Assembly: GCA_965366835.1 (NCBI GenBank)
Contig: CBDUGF010000027.1
Location: 1 to 34,345 of the forward strand
Direction of reading: 5' to 3'
Source of the DNA: JAKGBX01 sp965366835
GTDB lineage: Bacteria > Pseudomonadota > Alphaproteobacteria > Rhodobacterales > Rhodobacteraceae
DNA: 34,345 nucleotides
Made by a program: the position numbers and the translations under genes. Positions 9,644-19,111 of the stretch are shown piece by piece (position 1 is the stretch's first letter; each line of letters opens with the position of its first letter). The notes beneath the pieces are model-generated. The model searched no databases. It saw only the letters and a list, made by a program, of their open reading frames with translations, and was not told where the DNA came from.

Positions 9644-11167
9644 ATGGCGGACGCGGAAAACCTGCAGGTCAAGGACGGTGTCGAGGAAGAAACGGTAGAT
9701 GCCGTTCGCTCGCTGGGCGAAAAGTACAAATACGGCTGGGAAACCGAAATCGAGATGGATTACGCGCCCAAGGGCGTGAACCCCGATATCGTGCGGCTGA
9801 TCTCGTCGAAAAACGAAGAGCCCGAGTGGATGACCGAGTGGCGCTTGCAGGCGTTCGAGCGCTGGCAGCAGATGGAAGAGCCTGCATGGGCCATGGTCAG
9901 CTATCCGGAAATCGACTTTCAGGATCAGTATTACTATGCCCGTCCCAAGAGCATGGAGGTGAAGCCGAAATCGCTCGACGAGGTCGACCCCAAGCTGCTG
10001 GCGACCTACAAGAAGCTCGGCATTCCGCTGCAGGAGCAGATGATCCTGGCCGGGGTTGAGGGCGCCGATGCGACGCCCGCCGAGGCGCGCCGGGTGGCTG
10101 TTGATGCGGTGTTTGATTCCGTGTCGGTCGGCACCACCTTCCAGAAGGAATTGATGGAAGCCGGGGTGATCTTCTGCTCGATCTCGGAGGCGATCCGTGA
10201 ACACCCCGAGCTGGTGAAGAAGTATCTCGGCTCGGTCGTGCCGATGTCTGACAATTACTATGCCACGCTCAACTCTGCGGTGTTCTCGGACGGCTCGTTT
10301 GTCTATGTGCCGCCGGGGGTGCGCTGTCCGATGGAGCTCAGCACCTATTTCCGCATCAATGCCGAAAATACCGGCCAGTTCGAGCGCACGCTGATCATCG
10401 CCGACAAGGGGTCTTACGTCTCCTATCTCGAAGGCTGCACCGCGCCGAAACGCGATGTGGCGCAGCTTCATGCCGCGGTGGTGGAGATCATCATCGAGGA
10501 AGACGCGGAAGTGAAGTATTCGACCGTGCAGAACTGGTATCCCGGCGACGAGAACGGCAAGGGCGGGATCTACAATTTCGTCACCAAGCGCGCCGATTGC
10601 CGGGGCGACAGGGCCAAGGTGATGTGGACGCAGGTCGAGACCGGATCTGCGGTGACCTGGAAATATCCGAGCTGCATCCTGCGCGGCAATGAAAGCCAGG
10701 GCGAGTTCTATTCCATCGCCATCGCCAACAACCATCAGCAGGCCGATACCGGCACCAAGATGGTGCATCTGGGGCGCGATACGAAATCGCGCATTGTCAG
10801 CAAGGGGATCAGTGCCGGGGTGGCACAGAATACCTATCGCGGGCTGGTGTCGATGCACCCCAAGGCGAAGAATTCGCGCAACTATACGCAATGCGACAGC
10901 CTGCTCATTGGCGATAAATGCGGCGCCCATACGGTGCCTTACATCGAGGTCAGGAACAATTCCTCGCGCGTCGAACATGAGGCCACCACATCGAAGGTCG
11001 ATGACGAGCAGATGTTCTATTGCCGCCAGCGCGGCATGGGCGAAGAGGCCGCTGTGGCGCTGATCGTCAACGGCTTTGCCAAGGAGGTGCTGCAGGCGCT
11101 GCCGATGGAATTTGCCATGGAAGCGCAACAGCTTGTGGCGATTTCGCTGGAGGGAAGCGTTGGCTGA
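9644..11167 (+). CDS. sufB: Fe-S cluster assembly scaffold SufB
   Basis: A 507-residue core scaffold subunit of the SufBC2D complex, where Fe-S clusters are assembled in the cytosol. The C-terminal beta-helix region shows the conserved stretches SVSLEG-type ending VAISLEGSVG, FYCRQRGM and LLIGDKCGAHTVPYIE. The Cys of GDKCGAHT (C426) is in the region of the essential sulfur-accepting cysteine of E. coli SufB, by family knowledge. GAGAGGAAATTCC gives a good ribosome-binding site before ATG 9644. It is unusual that sufC does not follow directly: four other genes come between. Confidence 0.96.
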   Translation: MADAENLQVKDGVEEETVDAVRSLGEKYKYGWETEIEMDYAPKGVNPDIVRLISSKNEEPEWMTEWRLQAFERWQQMEEPAWAMVSYPEIDFQDQYYYARPKSMEVKPKSLDEVDPKLLATYKKLGIPLQEQMILAGVEGADATPAEARRVAVDAVFDSVSVGTTFQKELMEAGVIFCSISEAIREHPELVKKYLGSVVPMSDNYYATLNSAVFSDGSFVYVPPGVRCPMELSTYFRINAENTGQFERTLIIADKGSYVSYLEGCTAPKRDVAQLHAAVVEIIIEEDAEVKYSTVQNWYPGDENGKGGIYNFVTKRADCRGDRAKVMWTQVETGSAVTWKYPSCILRGNESQGEFYSIAIANNHQQADTGTKMVHLGRDTKSRIVSKGISAGVAQNTYRGLVSMHPKAKNSRNYTQCDSLLIGDKCGAHTVPYIEVRNNSSRVEHEATTSKVDDEQMFYCRQRGMGEEAAVALIVNGFAKEVLQALPMEFAMEAQQLVAISLEGSVG

Positions 11168-11366
11168 TCGAGACCATGTGCCGCTGGGCCGCAAGCTGCT
11201 GAGCTGGATGCCGTTCGTGCTGCCGGTGATCGGCGGGGCGTCGGGCATGGGGCTGGTGCAGGCCTATCCGATGGCTTTCATCAACCCGGTGCTCGCGGTC
11301 GGCGGCGGGGCGCTGGCGGGCTGGGGGATCTCGGCGCTGGTGTTTCGCTGGATCGAATATCGTTGA
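11160..11366 (+). CDS. 68-residue membrane protein within suf operon
   Basis: Two hydrophobic segments, about residues 17-35 (MPFVLPVIGGASGMGLVQA) and 38-62 (NPVLAVGGGALAGWGISALV). The start chosen is TTG 11160 because GGAGGG sits 5 nt before it; GTG 11178 is the alternative. It overlaps the sufB stop by 8 nt, so translation is probably coupled. No family recognised. Confidence 0.6.
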   Translation: MADRDHVPLGRKLLSWMPFVLPVIGGASGMGLVQAYPMAFINPVLAVGGGALAGWGISALVFRWIEYR

Positions 11367-11389
11367 GCGCGCGAGGAGGCGGCCAAGCC

Positions 11390-11704
11390 ATGATCATCAC
11401 CACCACACCGAACATCGAAGGCAAACCGATTCGCGCCTATCGCGGCATCGTCGTCGGCGAGGCGATCATGGGCGCCAATGTGATGCGCGATATCTTCGCC
11501 TCGATCACCGATATCGTCGGCGGGCGCTCGGGCGCTTATGAATCCAAGCTCGAAGATGCCCGCGAAACCGCTTTGCGCGAACTCGAAGAGCGTGCCGTGG
11601 CCAAGGGCGCCAATGCCGTTGTCGGCGTCGATCTCGATTACGAGGTGGTCGGGCAATCCATGCTGATGGTCTCGGCCAGCGGCACCGCCGTGGTGATCGA
11701 CTGA
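11390..11704 (+). CDS. YbjQ-family (UPF0145) protein
   Basis: A 104-residue protein of the YbjQ/UPF0145 family, which folds as small pentameric assemblies; no biochemical role is established. The family pattern is clear: TTPNIEGKPIRAYRGIVVGE at the N-terminus, DIFASITDIVGGRSGAYES in the middle and ANAVVGVDLDYEV toward the end. GAGGAGG lies upstream of ATG 11390. It sits inside the suf operon with 1 nt to the next gene, implying co-expression with Fe-S assembly. Confidence 0.85.
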   Translation: MIITTTPNIEGKPIRAYRGIVVGEAIMGANVMRDIFASITDIVGGRSGAYESKLEDARETALRELEERAVAKGANAVVGVDLDYEVVGQSMLMVSASGTAVVID

Positions 11705-11705
11705 G

Positions 11706-12305
11706 ATGAACCTCGCGACCCCGATATCGCGCCCCGAGCTGACCTTGCCCCCGGCAGAGGCCGAGGCGCTGCGCGCGGCTTATGCCGAAGCCGAAACGAT
11801 CCTGGAATATGGCTCGGGCGGCTCGACCGTGTTGGCGGGTGAGATGGCCGGCAAGCAGGTGTTCTCGGTCGAGAGCGATGCCGCCTGGGCGGAAATGATG
11901 CGCGACTGGTTCAAGGCCAACCCGCCGAAATCGCAGGTCCGGGTGATCCACGCCGATATCGGCGCCACCGTGGAATGGGGCCACCCGGCGGATGACAGCG
12001 CCTGGAAACGCTTTGCCCGCTATCCGCTCGGCATCTGGGAGAGCGGGCGGATGGGCCAGCCCGATGTCGTGCTGGTCGACGGGCGGTTTCGCATGGGTTG
12101 TGCGCTGGCGGCGGCGCTGCACACGCAAAAGCCGATCCCGCTCCTGTTCGATGACTACACCCAGCGGACCCATTACCACGCCATCGAGGAGGTGATCGGC
12201 GCACCGAGGGAGATCATCGGGCGGATGGCGCGGTTCGAGATCGCGCCCACGCCGCTGCCGCTGGCGCGTCTGAGCTGGATCATCCGGGCGATGACGAATC
12301 CATGA
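11706..12305 (+). CDS. class I SAM-methyltransferase-like protein
   Basis: A 199-residue Rossmann-fold protein. A glycine-rich motif ILEYGSGGSTVLAG (about 32-45), an acidic residue after the next strand (FSVESDAAW), a DIGATVEWGH stretch and VVLVDGRFRMG (about 121-131) resemble the SAM-binding core of class I methyltransferases. LLFDDYTQRTHYH follows. It is close to families listed only as hypothetical in Rhodobacteraceae, so neither activity nor substrate can be assigned. It ends 135 nt before the next start; no signal peptide. Confidence 0.65.
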   Translation: MNLATPISRPELTLPPAEAEALRAAYAEAETILEYGSGGSTVLAGEMAGKQVFSVESDAAWAEMMRDWFKANPPKSQVRVIHADIGATVEWGHPADDSAWKRFARYPLGIWESGRMGQPDVVLVDGRFRMGCALAAALHTQKPIPLLFDDYTQRTHYHAIEEVIGAPREIIGRMARFEIAPTPLPLARLSWIIRAMTNP

Positions 12306-12440
12306 GCGCGCCGCGAGCATATTCCCCCAATTCTGCGCGACACGCTGTCGCTGACCGTGAATATGCGCGGTTCCTGCCGCATTCCTGTCGGATTGATCGT
12401 GCAGTTTTGCCCCCAAGCAAGGAGTGCAAGAGGACGGCGG

Positions 12441-12974
12441 ATGGCTGCTGGCGGACAAATCGACATGTTTCAGGCCCGACTGGCCCGAATCAACCAGAAT
12501 TGCGGCGCTCCGCCGGTGCTTCTGGCGGGTGTCGAAGATGTGCCGACTCAGCGCAGGGCCATGCGCAAGACCAAACGCGCCGCGCGCGCCGTGCTCAAGG
12601 CATTGCTCGGCTTTCCGCTGGCCTTCGGAATCGGCGCCGTCACGATGGTGGCCGGACATGCGGCGAGCTATCGCTATCTCGATCATGCGGTGAGCGCGGC
12701 CGATGCGCTCGGGCTGACCACGCTGGTGGCCGCAGATATCGCGCTGGCGGCAGTGCTGACGCTGATCCTGCTGTTTTTCACCGGCTATGCCCGCAAGGCC
12801 TATGTGCTGACGGCGGTGGCGGGCTTCGTCGCGATCATCACCCAGGAGATCGAACTGGCGCGGGCCTTTCCCGAGATCTGGGCGCAGATCTATTCGCCGA
12901 ATTTCGTCGAACGCAGTTTGCAGGCGGGCCGTTTGCTGCTGCCCGAGATCGCCACCTCGTTCAGCCTGACCTGA
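12441..12974 (+). CDS. membrane protein between sufB and sufC
   Basis: A 177-residue protein with a soluble N-terminal stretch of about 50 residues (MAAGGQIDMFQARLARI then basic TQRRAMRKTKRAARA) and three predicted helices around 55-75, 92-115 and 119-135. ATG 12441 is preferred because GAGG lies about 8 nt upstream and the earlier in-frame sequence looks non-coding; ATG 12468 is also possible. I recognise no family. Position inside the suf operon suggests co-expression, but a functional link is only inference. Confidence 0.6.
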   Translation: MAAGGQIDMFQARLARINQNCGAPPVLLAGVEDVPTQRRAMRKTKRAARAVLKALLGFPLAFGIGAVTMVAGHAASYRYLDHAVSAADALGLTTLVAADIALAAVLTLILLFFTGYARKAYVLTAVAGFVAIITQEIELARAFPEIWAQIYSPNFVERSLQAGRLLLPEIATSFSLT

Positions 12975-13011
12975 TCGGCGGCTGGGGGCGGCTTCGCCAC
13001 AATCACATCAC

Positions 13012-13059
13012 GACAGACAGCGCCGCCGCGGCTTCGGGCCGGGCCGGCGCATGTCTGTC
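13012..13059 (+). other. strong hairpin upstream of sufC
   Basis: GACAGACA (13012-13019) pairs with TGTCTGTC (13052-13059), and the adjoining GCGCC/GGCGC extends it to about 13 bp with one bulged A. No T-run follows, so it is unlike a simple terminator. In the 157-bp gap before sufC it could be a processing or stability element that separates sufB-side from sufC-side mRNA. Confidence 0.5.
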
Positions 13060-13131
13060 ATCGCCAATTCGCACATCATTGGAAATCGCGCGCGCAGAGC
13101 CGCGCCGCAGAGGATAGGAAAGGAAGGTTTC

Positions 13132-13886
<755 letters not shown>

Positions 13887-13887
<1 letters not shown>

Positions 13888-15191
13888 TGGCTGCGTTGAG
13901 ACGACTGGCGCTGAAACAGGCCAAGCAGGAGGCCGCCAGGACGCGGCTTGACGGCATCGCGCTGCCCAGGGGCGCGGGCTGGATCACGGCGGCGCGCGAA
14001 GCTGCGCTGGCGCGGCTCATCGAGATGGGCCTGCCCGGGCGGCGCGACGAATACTGGAAATTCACCCGGCCCGACACGCTGACCCAGGCCGAGGCGCCGA
14101 AAGCGGCGGTGTTCGCGCATGAGCAAAGGCCGGTATTCGACGGCATGGACCGGCTCAGGATCGTGTTCGTCGATGGCGTGTTCGATGCGCAAGCCTCGGA
14201 TCCGCTGGACCTGGCCGGGGTCGAGATCGAGCGGCTGGAGACGGCGGCAGGCGCGGATATCTATTGGGCTGGGGAGCTTTACGGCGCGCTTGAGCTTCGC
14301 GGCCAGGATCCGGTGGAGCGGCCCTTGGCGGCGCTCAACACGGCGCTGGCAAGCGATGGCGTGCTGATCCGGGTGACGGCCAGGGCGACGCGGCCGGTAA
14401 ACCTGATTTATCGCCATAAGTCAGAGAGCTCCGATGTGCTTCTGCACCATGTTATCAAGCTGGAGAAGGGCGCCGACCTGACCCTGCTGGAAAACGGGCC
14501 GGCGGCGGCGCGGCTCAACACGGTGATGGAGGTGGAGATCGCCGACGGCGCCGCGTTCCATCATGTGCGCGCGCAGGGGCGTGACCATGAACGCCGCGCC
14601 GCGACCCATATCTTTGCCCGCCAGGGCGCGGAATCGGCGTTCAAGAGCTTCACCCTCACGGTCAACGGCGTGCTCACGCGCAACGAATGCGTGGTCGAGC
14701 TGTGCGGCGATGATGCGGTGACGCATATTGCCGGCGCCTGCCTCGGCGATGGCGATTTCGTGCATGACGACACCGTGTTCGTCACCCATGACGCGCTGAA
14801 TTGCGAAAGCCGGCAGGTGTTCAAGAAGGTGCTGCGGAACGGCGCCACCGGCGTGTTTCAGGGCAAGATCCTGGTCAAGCCCGGGGCGCAGAAAACCGAC
14901 GGCTACCAGAAATCGCAATCGCTGCTGCTCGACGGCGACAGCCAGTTCCTGGCCAAGCCCGAGCTCGAGATCTATGCCGATGACGTGGCCTGTTCGCATG
15001 GCAGCACCTCGGGGGCGATCGACGACGAGGCGCTGTTCTATCTGCGCTCGCGCGGGATCTCGACCGCCGATGCGACCGACCTGCTGACCCTGGCTTTTCT
15101 GGCCGAAGCGGTGGAGGAGATCGAGGATCCCAAGCTCGCCGAGGAGATCGTCGGGCGGCTCGAGGCGTGGCTGACGCGGCGCCGGAGTTGA
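13887..15191 (+). CDS. sufD: Fe-S assembly protein SufD
   Basis: A 434-residue partner of SufB in the SufBC2D scaffold, needed for iron entry. The C-terminal beta-helix has GVFQGKILVKPGAQKTDGYQ, LLLDGDSQFLAKPELEIYA and the conserved CSHGSTSGAIDDEALFYLRS, whose His is in the region of the functional His of E. coli SufD. RRDEYWKFTRPDTL near residue 50 is the usual N-terminal SufD feature. The start codon overlaps the sufC stop. Confidence 0.96.
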
Positions 15192-15198
15192 TCCGGGC

Positions 15199-15681
15199 AT
15201 GTCGGCGCTGAGCGACATCGTGGCCACCTATGGCGGGCCGCGCCGGGTGATCCGCCGGATCCTGGCGGCGGGGGCCAACGAGCCGCGCGCGCTGGTCATC
15301 CTGATGGCGGGCTGTGCGGTGGTGTTTGTGGCGCAATGGCCGAGGCTGGCGCGCCAGGCGCATCTCGAGGGCCAGGAACTCAATCCGCTTCTGGGCGGGG
15401 CGCTGATGGCCTGGCTCTTCATCATGCCGCTGGTGCTTTACACCCTGGCGCTGATCAGCCATTGGGGGCTGAAGGCGCTCGGCGGGCGCGGCCAGCCCTT
15501 TGGCGCGCGCATCACCCTGTTCTGGGCGCTGCTGGCGAGCGCGCCGCTGATGCTGCTCTGGGGGCTGACGGCGGGGTTTGTCGGCCCCGGTCCGGCGCTG
15601 AGCCTGGTCGGGATCGTCTGGGTCGCGGTATTTTTGTGGGTCTGGGTCTCCGGGCTGTTCGAAGTCTGGAGAGGGACATGA
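15199..15681 (+). CDS. Yip1-like membrane protein 1
   Basis: A 160-residue membrane protein with four predicted helices (about 31-47, 67-87, 107-127 and 133-153). The arrangement, with WGLKALGGRGQPFGARITLF between helices, resembles small bacterial YIP1-domain proteins. It starts 7 nt after sufD and its stop overlaps the next start (ATGA), so it is part of the suf operon. I recall such a pair next to sufD/sufS in other Rhodobacteraceae; the role is unknown. Confidence 0.72.
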   Translation: MSALSDIVATYGGPRRVIRRILAAGANEPRALVILMAGCAVVFVAQWPRLARQAHLEGQELNPLLGGALMAWLFIMPLVLYTLALISHWGLKALGGRGQPFGARITLFWALLASAPLMLLWGLTAGFVGPGPALSLVGIVWVAVFLWVWVSGLFEVWRGT

Positions 15682-16283
15682 GCTTAAACCTTCAAGCACT
15701 TGCCAAACAAACGCTTTTTGATCCGCGCGCGGCCGCGGGGCAGCTCATCGCGCTGCGCCAGGGGCTGAGCGCCGAGGCGCTGTGGAGCGGCGTGGTTCTG
15801 GCCGCGGTGCTCAATGCGCTGGTGATTTCGCTGGGCATGTATGTGTTCCCGCCATCGCCGGAACAGGCCGGACTGATGCCGCGCGTGTTCTTCCGGCCCG
15901 GGCTTCTGGCCATGGTCGCCGCCGGGGCGATCGTGTTGATGGTGTTCGTGCTGCACTGGGCCGGGCGGATGCTGGGAGGGGCCGGCGATCTGCGCGACAT
16001 GCTGGTGGTGGTGACGTGGCTCCAGATCGTGCAGGTCGGGCTGCAACTGGCGGTGTTGATTCTGGCGCTGGTGGCGATGCCGCTGGCCGGGCTGGCCAAC
16101 ATGGCGGCGTTTTTCTGGGGCCTGTGGATCCTGATCGCCTTCGTCGACCGGGTGCATGGCTTCATGAGCCCGATGCGCTCGCTGGGCGTGCTGGCAGCCA
16201 GTATCGCGCTACTGCTGGTCGGCATTGCCGTTTTCGTGCTCCTGTTCGGAGCCGTGGCCGAAGGAGCCGCAAACTATGTATGA
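15678..16283 (+). CDS. Yip1-family membrane protein 2
   Basis: A 201-residue protein with about five hydrophobic helices, after an amphipathic N-terminus (MSLNLQALAKQTLFDPRAAA). The core VLHWAGRMLGGAGDLRDMLV is typical of YIP1-domain proteins. It follows the first Yip1-like gene with a 4-nt overlap and overlaps sufS by 8 nt. The unbroken coupling sufD, Yip1, Yip1, sufS argues for a shared function, perhaps at the membrane, but none is known. Confidence 0.78.
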   Translation: MSLNLQALAKQTLFDPRAAAGQLIALRQGLSAEALWSGVVLAAVLNALVISLGMYVFPPSPEQAGLMPRVFFRPGLLAMVAAGAIVLMVFVLHWAGRMLGGAGDLRDMLVVVTWLQIVQVGLQLAVLILALVAMPLAGLANMAAFFWGLWILIAFVDRVHGFMSPMRSLGVLAASIALLLVGIAVFVLLFGAVAEGAANYV

Positions 16284-17496
16284 CGTTGCGAAAATCCGCG
16301 CCGATTTCCCGATCCTGAGCCGGGAAGTGAATGGCAAGCCCCTGGTTTACCTCGACAATGGCGCCAGCGCGCAGAAGCCGCAGGTGGTGATCGACGCGAT
16401 GACCCAGGCCTATGGCCATGAATATGCCAACGTGCATCGCGGGTTGCATTACCTGAGCAATCTGGCGACCGACAAATACGAGGCGGTGCGCGGGATTGTC
16501 GCCAGATTCCTCGGCGTGAAGGACGAGAACGAGATCGTTTTCACCTCGGGCACCACCGAGGGGATCAACCTTGTCGCCTATGGCTGGGCCATGGCGCAGA
16601 TGCAGGCGGGCGACGAGATCGTGCTCAGCGTGATGGAACATCATGCCAATATCGTGCCCTGGCATTTCCTGCGCGAGCGCATGGGCGTGGTGCTGAAATG
16701 GGTCGATGTGGACAGCACCGGCGCGCTCGATCCGCAAGCCGTGATCGACGCGATTGGCCCCAAGACCAAGTTGGTGGCAATTACCCAGCTTTCCAACGTG
16801 TTGGGAACTGTTGTTGATGTAAAGACCATCTGTGCCGGAGCCCGCGAGAAGGGCGTGCCGGTGCTGGTCGATGGCTCTCAGGGCGCGGTGCATGGGCCGG
16901 TCGATCTTGCCGGGATGGGCTGTGATTTCTACCCGATTACCGGGCACAAGCTCTATGGCCCTTCGGGCTCGGGCGCGATCTTTATCCGCAAGGAACGGAT
17001 GGCCGAGATGCGCCCGTTCCTCGGCGGCGGCGACATGATCCGCGAGGTTACCAAGGACTACGTGACCTATAACGATCCGCCGATGAAATTCGAGGCCGGA
17101 ACGCCCGGCATCGTGCAGACCATCGGCATGGGCGTGGCGCTCGACTATCTGATGGATCTGGGAATGGACAACATCGCGGCGCATGAGGCCGATCTGGCGC
17201 GCTATGCCACCCAAAGGATCGGCGGGCTCAACTGGCTCAACCTGCAAGGCACGACGCCGGGCAAGGCGGCGATCTTTTCCTTCACCATGCAGGGCGCGGC
17301 CCACGCCCATGACATCTCGACGATTCTCGACAAGAAGGGGGTGGCGGTACGCGCCGGGCATCATTGCGCCGCGCCGCTGATGGCACATTTCGGAGTGAGC
17401 GCCACCTGCCGTGCCAGCTTTGGCCTCTACAATACCCGCGAAGAGGTCGACAAGCTGATCGAGGCGCTGGAACTGGCGCATCAGCTGTTCGGCTGA
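16276..17496 (+). CDS. sufS: group II cysteine desulfurase SufS
   Basis: A 406-residue PLP enzyme supplying sulfur to SufBCD, usually through SufE or SufU. The PLP lysine is K225 in FYPITGHKLYGPSGSG, and the active cysteine is C364 in VRAGHHCAAPLM, on the short loop of group II. DNGASAQKPQVVID and ANVHRGLHYLSN are standard N-terminal features. The ATG overlaps the preceding Yip1 gene. It ends the operon: no sufT (DUF59), sufA or sufE follows, although I expect some of these in related genomes. Confidence 0.95.
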   Translation: MYDVAKIRADFPILSREVNGKPLVYLDNGASAQKPQVVIDAMTQAYGHEYANVHRGLHYLSNLATDKYEAVRGIVARFLGVKDENEIVFTSGTTEGINLVAYGWAMAQMQAGDEIVLSVMEHHANIVPWHFLRERMGVVLKWVDVDSTGALDPQAVIDAIGPKTKLVAITQLSNVLGTVVDVKTICAGAREKGVPVLVDGSQGAVHGPVDLAGMGCDFYPITGHKLYGPSGSGAIFIRKERMAEMRPFLGGGDMIREVTKDYVTYNDPPMKFEAGTPGIVQTIGMGVALDYLMDLGMDNIAAHEADLARYATQRIGGLNWLNLQGTTPGKAAIFSFTMQGAAHAHDISTILDKKGVAVRAGHHCAAPLMAHFGVSATCRASFGLYNTREEVDKLIEALELAHQLFG

Positions 17497-17505
17497 TCCC
17501 GGCAG

Positions 17506-17527
17506 ACCGGCCAAATGGCGGTTATTT
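17506..17527 (+). terminator. possible weak terminator after sufS
   Basis: ACC-G-GCC, loop AAAT, GGC-GGT forms a 6-bp stem with one bulged G, followed by TATTT. It lies 10 nt after the sufS stop. The short stem and broken T-run make it only a candidate. Confidence 0.35.
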
Positions 17528-17548
17528 GCGCGAAGCTCAAACCGCTTG

Positions 17549-17577
17549 TCGACAGAGCGAACGGCAGCGGTTAGAGT
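17549..17577 (+). promoter_or_regulatory. putative promoter of the 43-residue lipoprotein gene
   Basis: TCGACA (17549-17554), 17-nt spacer, TAGAGT (17572-17577), ending 30 nt before the lipoprotein start. Confidence 0.45.
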
Positions 17578-17607
17578 AGGGGGGTAATTTAAAAATGGAG
17601 TTCAACA

Positions 17608-17739
17608 ATGAAGTTGATCAAAGCTGCCCTGATTCTCTCGACCGCTGCGTTTCTCGTCGCCTGTGCTCAACCTGAGCCGGAGCCGATGATGGTCGCGCCG
17701 GAACCGACCTATGACAAATACGGCAACGTGGTAAGCTAA
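17608..17739 (+). CDS. small 43-residue lipoprotein
   Basis: A short gene with a classic lipoprotein signal: MKLIKAALILSTAAF, then the lipobox LVAC with Cys19 as the lipidated residue. The mature part is only about 25 residues, Pro/Glu-rich (AQPEPEPMMVAPEPTYDK) and ends YGNVVS. GGAG precedes the ATG, a promoter lies upstream and a strong terminator follows, so it is a free-standing unit. It is probably anchored to the periplasmic face of a membrane; function unknown. Confidence 0.75.
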   Translation: MKLIKAALILSTAAFLVACAQPEPEPMMVAPEPTYDKYGNVVS

Positions 17740-17765
17740 GCCGCGATTGAAAGAACAGAACGCAG

Positions 17766-17797
17766 ATCCCGGGCAGGCCGCGCTTGTCCGGGATTTT
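17766..17797 (+). terminator. intrinsic terminator of the small lipoprotein gene
   Basis: ATCCCGGGCA (17766-17775) pairs with TGTCCGGGAT (17785-17794) over 10 bp with one G-U pair, loop of 9 nt, followed by TTTT. It is 26 nt past the stop codon. Confidence 0.75.
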
Positions 17798-17843
17798 GCT
17801 GTCAGCGCGGGCGATTGCAGCCAAAGATCGACCAGATTGACGA

Positions 17844-17872
17844 TTGCACTGGAGCGGCGGCTTCGGTAAAGA
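17844..17872 (+). promoter_or_regulatory. putative tRNA-Arg promoter
   Basis: TTGCAC (17844-17849), 17-nt spacer, TAAAGA (17867-17872), ending 10 nt before the mature tRNA. Confidence 0.55.
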
Positions 17873-17882
17873 CGCGTCTCGT

Positions 17883-17959
17883 GGACCCATAGCTCAGCTG
17901 GATAGAGCGCTGCCCTCCGAAGGCAGAGGCCAGAGGTTCGAATCCTCTTGGGTCCGCCA
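17883..17959 (+). tRNA. tRNA-Arg (anticodon CCG)
   Basis: A 77-nt cloverleaf with the CCA end encoded. Acceptor GGACCCA pairs with TGGGTCC; D-arm AGCTCAGCTGGATAGAGC; anticodon stem CTGCC/GGCAG around loop CTCCGAA gives anticodon CCG, reading CGG; T-loop GGTTCGAATCC. CGG is a usual codon in a genome of this GC content. Confidence 0.96.
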
Positions 17960-18152
17960 TTTACCCCGGTTCCCAGCATGGTTTGTTTGGGGCAGGTTCG
18001 GGCAACCGAGCTTGCGCCGGGCAAGCCAAACTGCCTTTGATCCGCCGATTTGTTCAAAAAAAGGCGAGGCAAAGCCCGTGCGGAACCTTTCCGGCGGTGC
18101 GTCGTTGATCCTCCACAGCCCGCAACGGGCCGAACATGCAATGGAGCAGATC

Positions 18153-18665
18153 ATGAACAACATCATTCTCAGTACCGCGCTTGCCAGTGCGATCGCCCTG
18201 TCGGGCACCGCCATGGCCGAGCAGATGAAGATCAAGGAAATCGACGTTCAGACCGATATGGACGCGATCAAGAATGCCGAGGCTGCGACGGTCTGGCACA
18301 AGCTGGATGAGGACCTGGAAACAGCGATCCTGGCCAAGATGACCGACCGGGTCGATGACAAGGGTGCCATTGTGATGGTGGATATCGACGAGGTCTCGCT
18401 GGCCAACAATTTCGAGATGGCCACCGGCCTGGAAGACTCGACCCTGCGCGGCTGGGTCAAGATCGACCGGACCTTCATGGAGAAGGGTGAGGAGGTCGAA
18501 AGCCCCGAGGAGCTCTATGAGCTGACCGTGACGGCGATGCAGGCGCAGGCCCATTTCCCGGACGGCACCGATATGGCTGCGATCAGCGTCGACAGCGACG
18601 TGTTTTACAACGCCATGGTTGCGGCCTTTGCCGACAACATCACCGAAAAACTGAGCAACGAGTGA
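18153..18665 (+). CDS. secreted protein of unknown function
   Basis: A 170-residue protein with a clean Sec signal peptide (MNNIILSTALASAIALSGTA, cleavage after AMA, about residue 22). The mature part is acidic and has a regular mix of charged and hydrophobic residues: KIKEIDVQTDMDAIKNAEAA, then AILAKMTDRVDDKGAIVMVD and a C-terminal helix FYNAMVAAFADNITEKL. This looks like a small soluble periplasmic domain. ATG 18153 is preferred to 18141 because GGAG sits 6 nt upstream and the signal peptide begins there. It stands alone after tRNA-Arg; no family recognised. Confidence 0.75.
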   Translation: MNNIILSTALASAIALSGTAMAEQMKIKEIDVQTDMDAIKNAEAATVWHKLDEDLETAILAKMTDRVDDKGAIVMVDIDEVSLANNFEMATGLEDSTLRGWVKIDRTFMEKGEEVESPEELYELTVTAMQAQAHFPDGTDMAAISVDSDVFYNAMVAAFADNITEKLSNE

Positions 18666-19111
18666 CGCTTGCAGCCTGAAAACCGGCATTCGCCGGATCA
18701 TCGGACCGGCCCGGGGTGGCGTGTGCTCCCTCGGGCCTTTCGTATGCGAGCGGAGCGGGCGTTCCATCGCTGCGACAGCGCATCACGTCGATGCTCCCGC
18801 AGCCGCGCCAGACGGACGGGAGGCATGGTCAAACCGGTGATGCAACCGGGTTTGCAATCCGATGGAAATGCGCGGTTTGCGGAGTGCTGTCGCTGGCCTG
18901 CGAACTTGAGTCTCCAGGGGGCCGGTCATGTCCTGGTCACGCTGACACCGGTCGGGCCCGAGCGCCCCGGCGCAGCAAAGCCGATGGTGTCGTGATTGCC
19001 GCAATGATAGCACGGCGGCTGTAACCGGCCGCGCCGGTGGCCGGGGATGTGCTGACTTGGCAACGCCACCGAAACCGCAACGGCGATACCAAACCATGAA
19101 GGAGCGGCGCG
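18666..19111. other. 446-bp gap without a recognisable gene
   Basis: Several short open frames exist on both strands, but none has a plausible start, composition or motif. A small hairpin CCGGC-ATTC-GCCGG lies near the start. It could be decayed coding sequence, or leader and regulatory DNA of the phosphatase gene. Confidence 0.4.

Noticed and set aside
9425..11248. A 607-codon minus-strand frame opposite sufB
   Set aside because: Antisense shadow; His/Arg-rich composition and no family features.
18669..18995. A 108-codon open frame in the gap after the secreted protein
   Set aside because: No ribosome-binding site, Arg-rich shadow-like composition, and overlapping frames of similar length in other phases.
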